From NCBI GenBank assembly GCA_027295505.1, contig JAPUKU010000198.1, forward strand, positions 1-52,030: a DNA stretch of 52,030 bases. The letters run 5' to 3'. The notes beneath the pieces are model-generated. The model saw only the letters and a list, made by a program, of their open reading frames with translations, had not been told where the DNA came from and made no database searches. The position numbers and the translations under genes were made by a program. Of the stretch, positions 1 to 9,649 are shown piece by piece; position 1 is the first letter of the stretch; each line of letters opens with the position of its first letter. Source of the stretch: Acidobacteriota bacterium. GTDB lineage: Bacteria > Acidobacteriota > Polarisedimenticolia > JAPUKU01.

Positions 1-1290
1 CCCGGTTCGGCCAGCCCGATGGCGGCCAGATCGGCGTGCAGGGGCTGCTGGTCGGCTTCGCTGACCCAGCGCAGCACGATGTTCTGTTCCACGGTGGTGC
101 GCAGGTTGTCTCCGACGTACCGCCTCGCCAGATCGGCGAGACCCCGTGCCTGGCTCGCGGTCAGATCCCCGAGCGGGCAGTTGACCACGGCCACGCAGTA
201 TCCGGCCTGGCGTTGGCGGTAGACGTTGGTCTGCTGCCAGGCGGCAAACTCCGCTAGCGGCCGACCATTCGTCTTGGGTGCTGACGCCTGCTTGAGCGGA
301 ACGCTGAACTGATCGGGCATGTCCTTCAGAAAGGCGCTCCAGCAATCGTCGTGCGGCAGGGTCTCTCGCTCCTCCAGCACAAGCCGGCGGAACTCCTCAA
401 TGCCAAGCCTGGCGACCAGGAACTTGATGCGGGCCCGGCCCCGGTTTTTCTTCTCTCCGAGGCGCGCGAACACCCGCGCCACCGCCTGCGTGAGGGGCAG
501 GATCTCCTCCGCCGGCACGAACTCGGCGAGCACCTTTGCCTGGTGGGCAACTGCTCCGAGGCCTCCGCCGACGAGCACCTTGAAGCCGCGCTTGCCGCTC
601 TCGACTCGGGCCACGTACCCCATGTCGTGCATCTGCACCAACCCGCAGGCCTCGTGCTCGCATCCGGAGAAAGCCGGCTTGAACTTGCGGCCGAAGTCCT
701 GTACATCGGCATGGCCCAGCAGGAACTGCATGAGGGCACGGGCATAGGGTGAGATGTCGAACGACTCCGTGCGGCACACGCCGGCAAGAGGACAGCCAGT
801 GACGTTGCGGACCGAGTTCCCGCATGCCTCCCGCGTGGTGACCCCTACCGCCGCCAGGCGCCGCATCAGATCAGGCGTGTCGTCGACGTGAAGGTAGTGA
901 AGCTGGATGTCCTGCCGGGTGGTGATGTGCAGGATGCCGTCTGAATAATCCTCGGACAGATCGGCGAGGACCTCGAGCTGCTGTGGAGTAGTGCCGCCAT
1001 ACGGGATCTTGATGCGCTGCATTCCGGGCGCATCCCATCGCGTGTCGGGCCCCTTCACGAGATCTCCGGAGGGAAACGCCAGCTCGCGTGTCGCCACACC
1101 ATCGTGCCGCAGGCCATTGTCGTAACGCTGGCCGTAGACTCCCCGGCGCAGGCGGGTCTCCGCGAAGACCTTGTCCTCGACCTTGCCCTCCCGTTTGAGT
1201 TGCAGCTGGCCCTCGAAGATGTCGATCTCGTGGGCCCATGCCGGGGGCATCTTCTCAGACAGTTTCTGCTTCCATGTTTCAGCGGGCATC
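1..1290 (-). CDS. Nitrite/sulfite reductase hemoprotein, N-terminal part (runs off the window)
   Basis: Six-electron reductase of the siroheme/4Fe-4S family (NIR_SIR) that reduces nitrite or sulfite in the cytoplasm with electrons from ferredoxin. 430 residues lie inside the window and the C-terminal part, which should carry the second cluster-binding repeat, is cut off by the left edge. Visible hallmarks are a ferredoxin-like half domain with YGGTTPQQL and ITTRQDIQLH, then VRNVTGCPLAGVC and FSGCEHEACG, four cysteines placed like cluster ligands, followed by VLVGGGLG. A second ferredoxin-like half begins near residue 395 (GDLTASQARGLADLARRY). The ATG at 1290 has GGAG seven bases upstream. Sulfite and nitrite forms cannot be told apart from this fragment. 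No sulfate-assimilation neighbour is present. Confidence 0.85.
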
Positions 1291-1399
1291 GTTGAACTCC
1301 GGACCCGGCCGGGGTGCATGCGGGCCAGGACGCGCGGGGCGGCACCGGTACTGCCAAGGTGCTGGACCTGAACTGTTTGTAGCTATTTTATCACGGAGG

Positions 1400-1954
1400 C
1401 TAAGGCGTGGAAGGGCCGCCCGGCGGACCGTTCGAAGCGAAGGCCCGGCGTACCCTCCGGCCGTGGAGGCAGCCAATCATCAAACCGATTGGCACCCCGT
1501 AAAGCAGCACCACCACCACTGCCAGGCCACGCGCCAGGCTCTCAAACACTCCGGAAAGTCCGAGCCCTCCCGCCACCATCTGAATGTGCGACCACCACCA
1601 GGCGGCCTTGGCCAACAGGACCCCGATCGAGAGGTACTGCACAGCCAGCAGGGCCGGACGCGCCCACGGATGCAGACGGAGGAAAGAGATGGCAATGATC
1701 AGGATGACCGAGACCGTGGTGATCTGCAAGGTCACGATCAGGGTGAAATGCTCGGCAAGCCAGGCGGCCCCCGCCAGAGGTGCGGGCAGATCCGCTGCGC
1801 CCTGCTGGCGAATGTTGATCGAGACATCCTGCAGGCCGCGGAAGACTGTCAGAGTGATCAGAGAGCCGGCGAGCGCCAGGCCGGAGAGGACGATCCACAC
1901 CCAGCCGATCAGCACCACCACTGCAGGGCGCTCTCCTCCAGCCGGCCGGCTCAT
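1400..1954 (-). CDS. Small four-helix membrane protein of unknown function
   Basis: 184-residue protein that I do not recognise. It has four clear hydrophobic segments (about residues 11-33, 62-84, 95-118 and 135-158), with a short loop rich in small polar residues after the first, and ends in a basic tail (HGRRVRR). The ATG at 1954 is preceded by a good ribosome binding site (AAAGGGGG), so the longer open frame reaching back to 2179, which overlaps thyX, is unlikely to be used. It starts 14 bases after the thyX stop, so the two are probably co-transcribed, and it ends in TAG. No catalytic motif is visible. Function unknown. Confidence 0.65.
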   Translation of the reverse strand: MSRPAGGERPAVVVLIGWVWIVLSGLALAGSLITLTVFRGLQDVSINIRQQGAADLPAPLAGAAWLAEHFTLIVTLQITTVSVILIIAISFLRLHPWARPALLAVQYLSIGVLLAKAAWWWSHIQMVAGGLGLSGVFESLARGLAVVVVLLYGVPIGLMIGCLHGRRVRRAFASNGPPGGPSTP

Positions 1955-1968
1955 GCTGCCCCCTTTGA

Positions 1969-3561
1969 TCAGATGAGGCGCCGGTAGTCGGCCAGGTCGT
2001 ACCGCCAGACCGGTTCCCCGCAGTAGCGCTTCCCTTCGGGGCAGTAAGGCTTCTCGGCGGCGCGCTCGCGCAGGGTGCACGGCGGAAGCAGCCAGCGGCC
2101 CAGCCTCGGCGTCACATCCCGAACCTGCAGCGCCTCCTGCCACGAGGCGAGCCAGATCTCTTCCTGGGCGTTGTAGCACAGGCGCATGGTGTGCTTGTGG
2201 CGCAGGTTCAGCAGGTCGGCCGATTCCGTGAAGCGCACGCAGGCAGCGTTCGGCAGCAGGTAGAGGACGAACTGATCCTCCACTCCCAGCGCTCGGAGCC
2301 GCGCCATCCCCTCCCAGGAAGCCTCCATCGCATCCCGGAATGACCGCAGGGGACCGGCATCGGCGGCCACCAGCTGGGGCAGCACGAAGTCCGGCTCCCC
2401 GTCCAGGTGGGCGGAGAGCACCGGCCGCGAGGCTGGTGTCAGGCGGTGGCGCTGATCCTGGCTGTCGGCGGTATGGCTCAGGCGCTTGCGGAAGGTGTAG
2501 TGGGCGTGAAACAGGGAGCGTGTCAGCTTGGAGTGGGTGTCGAGGTTGAGCCGGAAGCCCGCGTACGGATTGTGGGCCGGATCCATAATGAGGTCAATCG
2601 CCTCCGAATCGGCGAGATGCTCACGGCCCAGACCCAGAACCTCTCGCACCGACTGCGCCACGAGCCCTTCACAGTTCTGGTTGTACGAAACCAGGCGGGA
2701 GATCTTTCCCTCCAGGCCCGCGTCGAACTCCTGGCGGAAGCGGCCTGCGGAGCGTGAATCCATGCCCTTCTGGCTCGCAGCCGCCAGGGCCCGCGCCTCC
2801 AGGGTCTCCTCGAACGGCAACGGCTCCTCGAGGATGGTCCGGTAGCCAGCGTCGGTCTTCAGGAGCTCCGCGACCATCTTCTCGAGCACGATGCGTTGCT
2901 CGAGTGGCGCGTCATGCTGCTCGCACAGCCTGTAGTACCGGAGCAGGGTCACGCCGTTCACCGTGTGGTACAGGTGGGCGAAGGTGGACACGGGCAGCGT
3001 GTATCGCGCCACCTCCTGTGCCTTCTTGCGCACCTCCTTCTCCCAGGCCTCCTTGTTGCGGCGCGCGGGGAAGCGACGGAAATAGTCCTCCGCGACCAGG
3101 GGGATTAGCTCTTTGGAGAGGTGCTGGTAAGCTCTGACTTGCTGCTCGACCGTGCGCTCGTAGACGCTGAGCGCCTCGCCCTCGAGAGGCGGCACGGCAT
3201 AGGCTCCCGGCCTGACCGCCACGTACCGCTGGCTCACCTGTTCCGAATTGTAGAAGGGGTGGCTGTGAAGAAACGACCAGATGAACTGGCGCGAGACGTT
3301 CTCCAAAGCAAACTGGAAGTGAGCATGCTGCAGGGTCGTGTGGTGTCCAGCCTGGTACAGATCGCGGGCCAGCGCGTCACGCCGTGCAATCAGCCGCTCC
3401 CGCTCCGCCTCGGGGGTTCCGTCTTCCCCCGCCACGTCTTCGGCACGCACGATGCCGCGGCCCGTGTAACAGGTACGGGCCGTGGCCACGGCATTGCTGA
3501 AGGGGCTGGCGAACGTGTTGACGATCGCGACCCGGGGCTCAGGCGACCGGAAGGCTCTCAC
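1969..3561 (-). CDS. thyX: FAD-dependent thymidylate synthase, double-length form
   Basis: Makes dTMP from dUMP with methylene-tetrahydrofolate and FAD. The protein is 530 residues, about twice the usual 220-250, and looks like two ThyX-like domains in tandem. The C-terminal half keeps the signature as DQRHRLTPAS near residue 370. In the N-terminal half the matching stretch (about residues 90-113) reads RQFIWSFLHSHPFYNSEQVSQRY, that is, SEQ-SQRY is kept but RHR is lost. I place the start at the GTG at 3561, because the ThyX-like sequence (RVAIVNTF) begins just after it and a TACGAT -10 element lies nine bases upstream. The open frame continues upstream to 3942 but there it only mirrors the opposite-strand gene. 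Product identity is firm; the domain-duplication reading is inference. Confidence 0.88.
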   Translation of the reverse strand: MRAFRSPEPRVAIVNTFASPFSNAVATARTCYTGRGIVRAEDVAGEDGTPEAERERLIARRDALARDLYQAGHHTTLQHAHFQFALENVSRQFIWSFLHSHPFYNSEQVSQRYVAVRPGAYAVPPLEGEALSVYERTVEQQVRAYQHLSKELIPLVAEDYFRRFPARRNKEAWEKEVRKKAQEVARYTLPVSTFAHLYHTVNGVTLLRYYRLCEQHDAPLEQRIVLEKMVAELLKTDAGYRTILEEPLPFEETLEARALAAASQKGMDSRSAGRFRQEFDAGLEGKISRLVSYNQNCEGLVAQSVREVLGLGREHLADSEAIDLIMDPAHNPYAGFRLNLDTHSKLTRSLFHAHYTFRKRLSHTADSQDQRHRLTPASRPVLSAHLDGEPDFVLPQLVAADAGPLRSFRDAMEASWEGMARLRALGVEDQFVLYLLPNAACVRFTESADLLNLRHKHTMRLCYNAQEEIWLASWQEALQVRDVTPRLGRWLLPPCTLRERAAEKPYCPEGKRYCGEPVWRYDLADYRRLI

Positions 3562-3570
3562 AGCAGGAAG

Positions 3571-3576
3571 ATCGTA
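3571..3576 (-). promoter_or_regulatory. -10 element of thyX, leaderless arrangement
   Basis: TGC-TACGAT, an extended -10 form, lies nine bases before the GTG start of thyX. The same ATGCTACGAT-N9-start arrangement occurs at mqnD. No good -35 hexamer is visible. With transcription starting six or seven bases after the -10, the mRNA would begin almost at the GTG, and no Shine-Dalgarno sequence is present. Confidence 0.5.
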
Positions 3577-3621
3577 GCATACCCGCCGATAGGCCCGGCG
3601 TCTGCCGTGGAGGCCGAGCGC

Positions 3622-3651
3622 TTGTTCGGCATTCCCCACCGGGTGTAAACT
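3622..3651 (+). promoter_or_regulatory. Candidate sigma-70 promoter for the DUF4242 gene
   Basis: TTGTTC, an 18-base spacer, then TAAACT, located in the divergent gap between thyX and the DUF4242 gene. It would give a leader of about 85 nt before the ATG at 3745, which has a strong ribosome binding site. Match to consensus is moderate, so confidence is limited. Confidence 0.35.
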
Positions 3652-3744
3652 GGGGATCACAATCTCATGATGGAGGGTTATTGCGTCGATGTGCCTCGCA
3701 CACGGCGCCGGATGGCCCCACACGTTCGGGAGAGGAGAAAGGTC

Positions 3745-4017
3745 ATGCCCAGATTCGTCATTGAAAGAGACATTCCCGGTGTCGGCAAGCTCACGTCCGA
3801 GGAGCTCCAGGCAATCTCCCAGAAATCGTGTGGAGTCTTGCGGGAACTCGGCCCGCAAGTTCAGTGGGTGCACAGCTACGTGACCGATGACAAGGTTTAT
3901 TGCGTCTACCTGGCCCCCGACGAGAAGGCGGTCCGCAAGCACGCCGAGCTTGGCGGGTTCCCAGCCAATCGCGTCTCCCAGGTCCGAGCGGTCATCGACC
4001 CGACCACCGCCGAATAA
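3745..4017 (+). CDS. DUF4242 (nickel-binding-like) small protein
   Basis: 90-residue soluble protein beginning MPRFVIERDIPGVG, the typical opening of the DUF4242 family, an alpha/beta ferredoxin-like fold. Members often carry a conserved WVHSYVTDDKVYCVY-type core, seen here at about residues 40-55. The biochemical role of the family is not established. The ATG at 3745 follows a strong ribosome binding site (GGAGAGGAGAAAGG), so the 26 extra residues of the longer frame starting at 3667 are unlikely to be real. It is the first gene of a plus-strand run and lies divergent to thyX. No signal peptide. Confidence 0.75.
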   Translation: MPRFVIERDIPGVGKLTSEELQAISQKSCGVLRELGPQVQWVHSYVTDDKVYCVYLAPDEKAVRKHAELGGFPANRVSQVRAVIDPTTAE

Positions 4018-4051
4018 ACATTAACTCGCAACCGACAGGCAGAATCGATCG

Positions 4052-4429
4052 GTGAGCACCGAACCTCATGTTGCCCCCCCCAACTGTGTACCCCGGGAGG
4101 CGCGCAAGTGGGCGGTGATCTGCCATGTCGCCTCGCTGGCCGGCCTTCTAGGCAACGGCCTGGGGTTTGTTCTGGGGCCTCTCATCGCCTGGCTCATCAA
4201 GAAGGATGATCACCCTTACATCGATCAACAGGGCAAGGAGTCGCTGAACTTCCAGCTGACGATGCTTCTGGCTCTGATGGCGAGCGGCCTTCTGTGCCTG
4301 GTCGTCATCGGTTTTTTCCTGCTACCCGTGGTCATCTTGCTGATGATCATATTCCCGATCGTGGGCGCGGTACGTGCCAGCCGGGGGGAAAACTTCCGCT
4401 ACCCCCTGACGCTCCGGATGATTCGTTGA
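4052..4429 (+). CDS. DUF4870-like membrane protein
   Basis: 125-residue integral membrane protein resembling the DUF4870 (Tic20-like) family. After a short polar N-terminus with REARKWAVICHVASLAG come a first hydrophobic segment (about 30-50), a conserved-looking polar loop KKDDHPYIDQQGKESLNFQ typical of the family, then two close hydrophobic segments (about 72-105) ending with GAVRASRGENFRYP. Function unknown. The start is GTG at 4052. No Shine-Dalgarno sequence is visible, but CAGAAT lies six bases before the GTG and could be the -10 of a leaderless transcript. Confidence 0.75.
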   Translation: MSTEPHVAPPNCVPREARKWAVICHVASLAGLLGNGLGFVLGPLIAWLIKKDDHPYIDQQGKESLNFQLTMLLALMASGLLCLVVIGFFLLPVVILLMIIFPIVGAVRASRGENFRYPLTLRMIR

Positions 4430-4607
4430 GCGCCGACGAGCCAATCCTCCTCTTCCACTCCAGCGACTTGCTCTGTTTCCGGGCCTCTGCCTTCCAGGCC
4501 CGCGTCGAAACAACCTGTAACTACTGGGTTCAGGGATGGCGGGATACGGCACCGACACATCACGGGTCCGTGATCCGCGACGTCCTGCACTGGGTGGATT
4601 GAACGAC

Positions 4608-5069
4608 ATGGCGTTCATCGGTCTCATTTCGGACACGCACGGCCTGTTGCGCCCCGAGGCGCTAGCCGCCCTGAAGGGGGCGGACCTCATCCTCCATGCC
4701 GGTGACATCGGCGATCCTGGAATCCTGGAGGCACTCGGCGGCATCGCCCCCGTCACCGCCGTGCGCGGCAACTGCGATGTGGGAGCCTGGACGGAAAAGC
4801 TTCGCGACACCGAAGTGACCGAATTCGAGGGTGTCACCCTCTACATTCTGCACGATCTGAGTGCGCTTGATCTCAGCCCCGGGACCTCCGGATTCCGGGT
4901 TGTGGTGAGCGGCCACACGCACAAGCACGCCGTCGAGGAGCGCGCCGGCGTGCTCTACGTCAACCCGGGCAGCGCCGGTCCGCGCCGCTTTTCTCTACCG
5001 GTTTCAATCGCCCACCTGCAACTGAAAGACGGCACCCCGCGCTGCGAGATCGTGGAGCTAAAGATCTGA
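4608..5069 (+). CDS. YfcE/MJ0936-type metallophosphoesterase
   Basis: 153-residue cytoplasmic phosphodiesterase of the calcineurin-like superfamily. All metal-binding blocks are present in order: SDTHG near residue 8, HAGDIGD near residue 31, GNCD near residue 54 and SGHTHK near residue 100, then VNPGSAGPRR. Related enzymes hydrolyse phosphodiesters with two metal ions (Mn or similar); the physiological substrate is unknown. The start is placed at ATG 4608, where homology to the family begins (MAFIGLISDTHG); an upstream ATG at 4536 in the same frame would add a 24-residue extension with no family resemblance. The cupin gene follows after 20 bases, so they are probably one transcript. Confidence 0.85.
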   Translation: MAFIGLISDTHGLLRPEALAALKGADLILHAGDIGDPGILEALGGIAPVTAVRGNCDVGAWTEKLRDTEVTEFEGVTLYILHDLSALDLSPGTSGFRVVVSGHTHKHAVEERAGVLYVNPGSAGPRRFSLPVSIAHLQLKDGTPRCEIVELKI

Positions 5070-5089
5070 ACCTGGGGAGAGGGCGAAAC

Positions 5090-5398
5090 ATGAAAGTCGA
5101 ACGATGGAACACCGAGAAGGATGGCCCGCTGACGGAGAGTCTTCTGCGTCAGAAGCTGGAGCGGCTCGGCTACCAGGTGTCGCGGTACATCTATCCACCG
5201 GGAACCCACTTTCCGGACCACACACACGACATCGATAAGATCGACGCCGTGATAGCCGGCAGGTTCCGGATGACTCTCGAAGGCACAGCGGTCGTTCTCG
5301 AGGCGGGCGACTCTCTGGCCGTGCCGCGCGGGGCGGTGCACGGCGCCGAGGTTGTGGGTGACGAGCCAGTGGTCAGCCTCGACGCCACCCGGCCCTAG
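5090..5398 (+). CDS. Single-domain cupin protein
   Basis: 102-residue small beta-barrel protein. The metal-binding cupin motif reads HTHDIDKIDAVIAGRF, with further barrel strands GDSLAVPRGAVHGAEVV; the histidines HTH and the later H (AVHG) are likely metal ligands. Substrate unknown. A good ribosome binding site (GGGGAGAGGG) precedes the ATG. It ends in TAG and, unusually, the following GST gene is in the same reading frame only 11 codons downstream (codons encode NASGTRPENRT), so reading through the TAG would yield a cupin-GST fusion. Separate translation is the simpler reading because the cupin fold looks complete. Confidence 0.8.
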   Translation: MKVERWNTEKDGPLTESLLRQKLERLGYQVSRYIYPPGTHFPDHTHDIDKIDAVIAGRFRMTLEGTAVVLEAGDSLAVPRGAVHGAEVVGDEPVVSLDATRP

Positions 5399-5431
5399 AA
5401 CGCGAGCGGGACCCGCCCGGAAAATCGTACG

Positions 5432-6040
5432 ATGCTCAAGCTCTATTACCATCCTCTATCCACATACTCCAGGCGAGTGCGTATTGCTCTGCTGGAAAAG
5501 CGCATCCCCGCCGAGCTCATCGAAGTCGACCTGTTCGCGCGGGCGCAGTTCCAAGCGGATTACCTGGCCAGGAATCCGTACGGCAGGGTTCCGACTCTTG
5601 AAGAGGATGGACTGACGCTCTTCGAATCGAGCGCCATCCTAGAGTATCTCGAGGCGCGTTATCCGGAGCCGGCCCTGCTGCCGTCCGATCGGATCGGGTG
5701 CGCACTGACGGCCATGCACCTGAAGCTGTGCGACCTGGAGCTCGCCGCGAACGCTCACAAGATCCTGCTTCCCAAGCGCTTTATGCCGCGCGAGAAATGG
5801 AAACTTGATGTTATGGAAAAGGCCAAGGCCAGAATTGAACGCCACTTCTCGATCCTCGAGAAACAGCTCGAGGGTCGAAGCTACCTCATCGGCAATCGGT
5901 TCGGCCTGGTGGAGATCGCGGCCATCCCTTTCCTGGAATTCCTGCCGCTCATGGAGGTCTCATCCCCGCCCGCCGTCACCGCCTGGGCACAGAGGCTCCT
6001 GGGTCGCCCGAGCGCCCGGGAGACCCGGCCCGAACGATGA
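5432..6040 (+). CDS. Glutathione S-transferase family protein
   Basis: 202 residues with a typical N-terminal thioredoxin-like domain and all-helical C-terminal domain. Visible features: KLYYHPLSTYSRRVRIALLE with Ser/Tyr candidates for thiol activation near residue 10, RVPTLEEDG (cis-proline of the glutathione site) near residue 53, and LFESSAILEYLE near residue 63. The C-terminal domain ends with SYLIGNRFGLVEIAAIPFL, the usual GST helix 6 region with its Asp/Glu cap. Family members conjugate or reduce electrophiles in the cytoplasm; the substrate is not predictable. No Shine-Dalgarno sequence is present. GAAAAT six bases before the ATG may be a weak -10 of a leaderless mRNA, or translation may be coupled to the cupin gene. 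Confidence 0.85.
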   Translation: MLKLYYHPLSTYSRRVRIALLEKRIPAELIEVDLFARAQFQADYLARNPYGRVPTLEEDGLTLFESSAILEYLEARYPEPALLPSDRIGCALTAMHLKLCDLELAANAHKILLPKRFMPREKWKLDVMEKAKARIERHFSILEKQLEGRSYLIGNRFGLVEIAAIPFLEFLPLMEVSSPPAVTAWAQRLLGRPSARETRPER

Positions 6041-6148
6041 ACTCCCCTGTTGGGAGGACAGGTTCGGACGGATCAGAGGCGGCTCCGTGTGAGGTATCAT
6101 TCCCACACACCAGAACCCGAGACAGAGTTCTGTCGAATGGGGTAAGCC

Positions 6149-6902
6149 ATGGCGATTCCTGAAAAGAAGATCTCGTTCGATGCGGAGGCAGTTCGCAGGG
6201 CCCGCGTGGAGCTGGCTGCAGCGTACCGGCTCGCGGTGCGCTTCGGCTTCAACGAAGGCATTGACAATCACTTCAGCCTGCTGCTGCCAGGATACGACGA
6301 CCGCATGCTGCTGAACCCTTACCCGCTCCACTGGTCAGAGGTAACGGCCTCGAACCTGCTGCTTGTCGATCTGCAAGGGCACGAAACCGAAGGAGAGCAT
6401 GAAGTGGAGCCAACCGCCTACCACATCCATGCCGCTGTGCACCGGGCTGACCCGCAGTGCTTCCGCTGCGCGCTGCACACTCATATGCCTTACGCGACGG
6501 CCATCGCCTGCCGGGAGGGCGGGCGCCTCGAGATGGTGCACCAGAACAGCCTCAAGTTCCGGGGCCGCATCGCCTACCTCGACGATTACAACGGCCTGGC
6601 GCTCGACGACGATGAAGGAACGAGGATCGCCCGGGCCATGGCTGATAACTCCGTGCTGTTTCTGGCCAACCACGGTGTCATCACGACCGGCCGCACCGTG
6701 GCTGAAGCGTTCCACCTACTCTACTTCCTGGAGCGCGCCTGCAAGGTTCAGATCCTTGCCGAGTGCGGCGGCCGCAAGACCCGGCTGATCCCGGAGCCGG
6801 TCGCCGAGCGTACCGCGGCCCAGGGAGAAAATAACCTGCCCGAGGAGGCGGAGCACCACTTTGCCGCCCTGCTGCGAATTCTCGATCGAGAGGAACCGAG
6901 CT

Positions 6903-6913
<11 letters not shown>
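6149..6913 (+). CDS. Class II aldolase/adducin family protein
   Basis: 254-residue cytoplasmic zinc enzyme of the L-fuculose-phosphate aldolase/adducin family. Zn-binding histidines are visible in ALHTHMPYATAIA (about residue 110) and NHGVITTG (about residue 174), and the phosphate-loop-like part is FNEGIDNHFSLLLPG near residue 32. The combination NHFS and YHIHAAVHRADP is closest to adducin-like decarboxylases and aldolases of unassigned substrate. A ribosome binding site (GGGGTAAG) precedes the ATG at 6149. The following M2 peptidase gene starts at 6903, 11 bases before this stop, which suggests co-transcription and translational coupling. Confidence 0.85.
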
Positions 6914-8750
<1,837 letters not shown>

Positions 8751-8764
8751 GTGGGGAGCTTTCT

Positions 8765-8794
8765 TTGACGCTCCGGCGCGGGCGATGCTACGAT
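8765..8794 (+). promoter_or_regulatory. Promoter of mqnD, near-leaderless
   Basis: TTGACG, an 18-base spacer, then TACGAT preceded by TGC (extended -10). The -10 ends nine bases before the ATG at 8804, so the transcript would begin within two or three bases of the start codon. No Shine-Dalgarno sequence is present. Confidence 0.7.
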
Positions 8795-8803
8795 TCTGAA
8801 TCT

Positions 8804-9649
8804 ATGAATGAGAAGAGAGTTCGCGTACGCATTGGCCACTCGCCGGATGCCGATGACGCTTTCATGTTCTACGCTCTGGCCTCGGGAAAGCTGGATACCG
8901 GCTGCTACGAAATCACCGAGGTCCTGAGCGACATTGAAACGCTCAACCACCGGGCGCTGGAGGGCGAACTGGAGGTTACAGCTCTCTCCGCCCACGCCTA
9001 TCCGTACCTGTCCGAGCGCTATGTACTTACCTCCTGCGGGGCCAGCATCGGGGACGGGTACGGCCCCGTAGTGGTGTCGCGCCAGGTGCTCGATCGTGAC
9101 GGCTTGCGCGCCTGCACAATCGCCATTCCAGGCAAGCTGACCTCGGCGGCCCTGGCCCTGCGCCTCTACCTGGGCGAGTGCCGCACGAAGGTCCTGCCAT
9201 TCGACCACATCCTGCCCGCGGTGGAGGCCGGTGAGGTCGAGGCGGGCCTGCTGATCCACGAAGGGCAACTCACCTATACCGAATCCGGATTGTCGCTGGT
9301 CGTGGATCTCGGTGCCTGGTGGAAGCGGAAGACGGGCCTGCCGTTGCCCCTCGGTCTGAACGCGGTACGCCGCGACCTGGGCCCGGAGGTGGGGCGTGAC
9401 CTGGCGCGTCTGTTGCGCTCGAGCATCGAGTATGGCCTGGAAAACCGTAAACCCGCACTGGATCATGCGCTCACCTACGCCCGCGGCCTGAAGCGCGAGC
9501 GCGCCGACCGCTTCGTGGGGATGTACGTGAACTCCTTTACCGTCGAGCTTGGCTCGATCGGGCGCAACGCCCTGCGCACCTTCCTCGAGGAGGGACACCG
9601 GGCGGGGGCGTTTCCGAACAAGGTCGAGCCCGAGTTTCTCGATGCCTGA
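8804..9649 (+). CDS. mqnD: 1,4-dihydroxy-6-naphthoate synthase (futalosine menaquinone pathway)
   Basis: Converts cyclic dehypoxanthinyl futalosine to 1,4-dihydroxy-6-naphthoate, a cytoplasmic step of the futalosine route to menaquinone. 281 residues with the MqnD opening IGHSPDADDAFMFYAL, then ALSAHAYPYL, a GASIGDGYGPVVVS ligand loop near residue 75 and the periplasmic-binding-protein-like second lobe with IHEGQLTY and LGLNAVRRDL. The start at 8804 is chosen from homology and from the promoter nine bases upstream; a frame opening at 8765 is unlikely. It overlaps ygfZ by eight bases. No other menaquinone gene is in the window. Its presence suggests a menaquinone-based respiratory chain. Confidence 0.92.
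   Translation: MNEKRVRVRIGHSPDADDAFMFYALASGKLDTGCYEITEVLSDIETLNHRALEGELEVTALSAHAYPYLSERYVLTSCGASIGDGYGPVVVSRQVLDRDGLRACTIAIPGKLTSAALALRLYLGECRTKVLPFDHILPAVEAGEVEAGLLIHEGQLTYTESGLSLVVDLGAWWKRKTGLPLPLGLNAVRRDLGPEVGRDLARLLRSSIEYGLENRKPALDHALTYARGLKRERADRFVGMYVNSFTVELGSIGRNALRTFLEEGHRAGAFPNKVEPEFLDA

Noticed and set aside
4430-4607. tRNA or small gene between the DUF4870-like and phosphoesterase genes
   Set aside because: No cloverleaf arms or T-loop sequence on either strand, and the open frames lack start signals.
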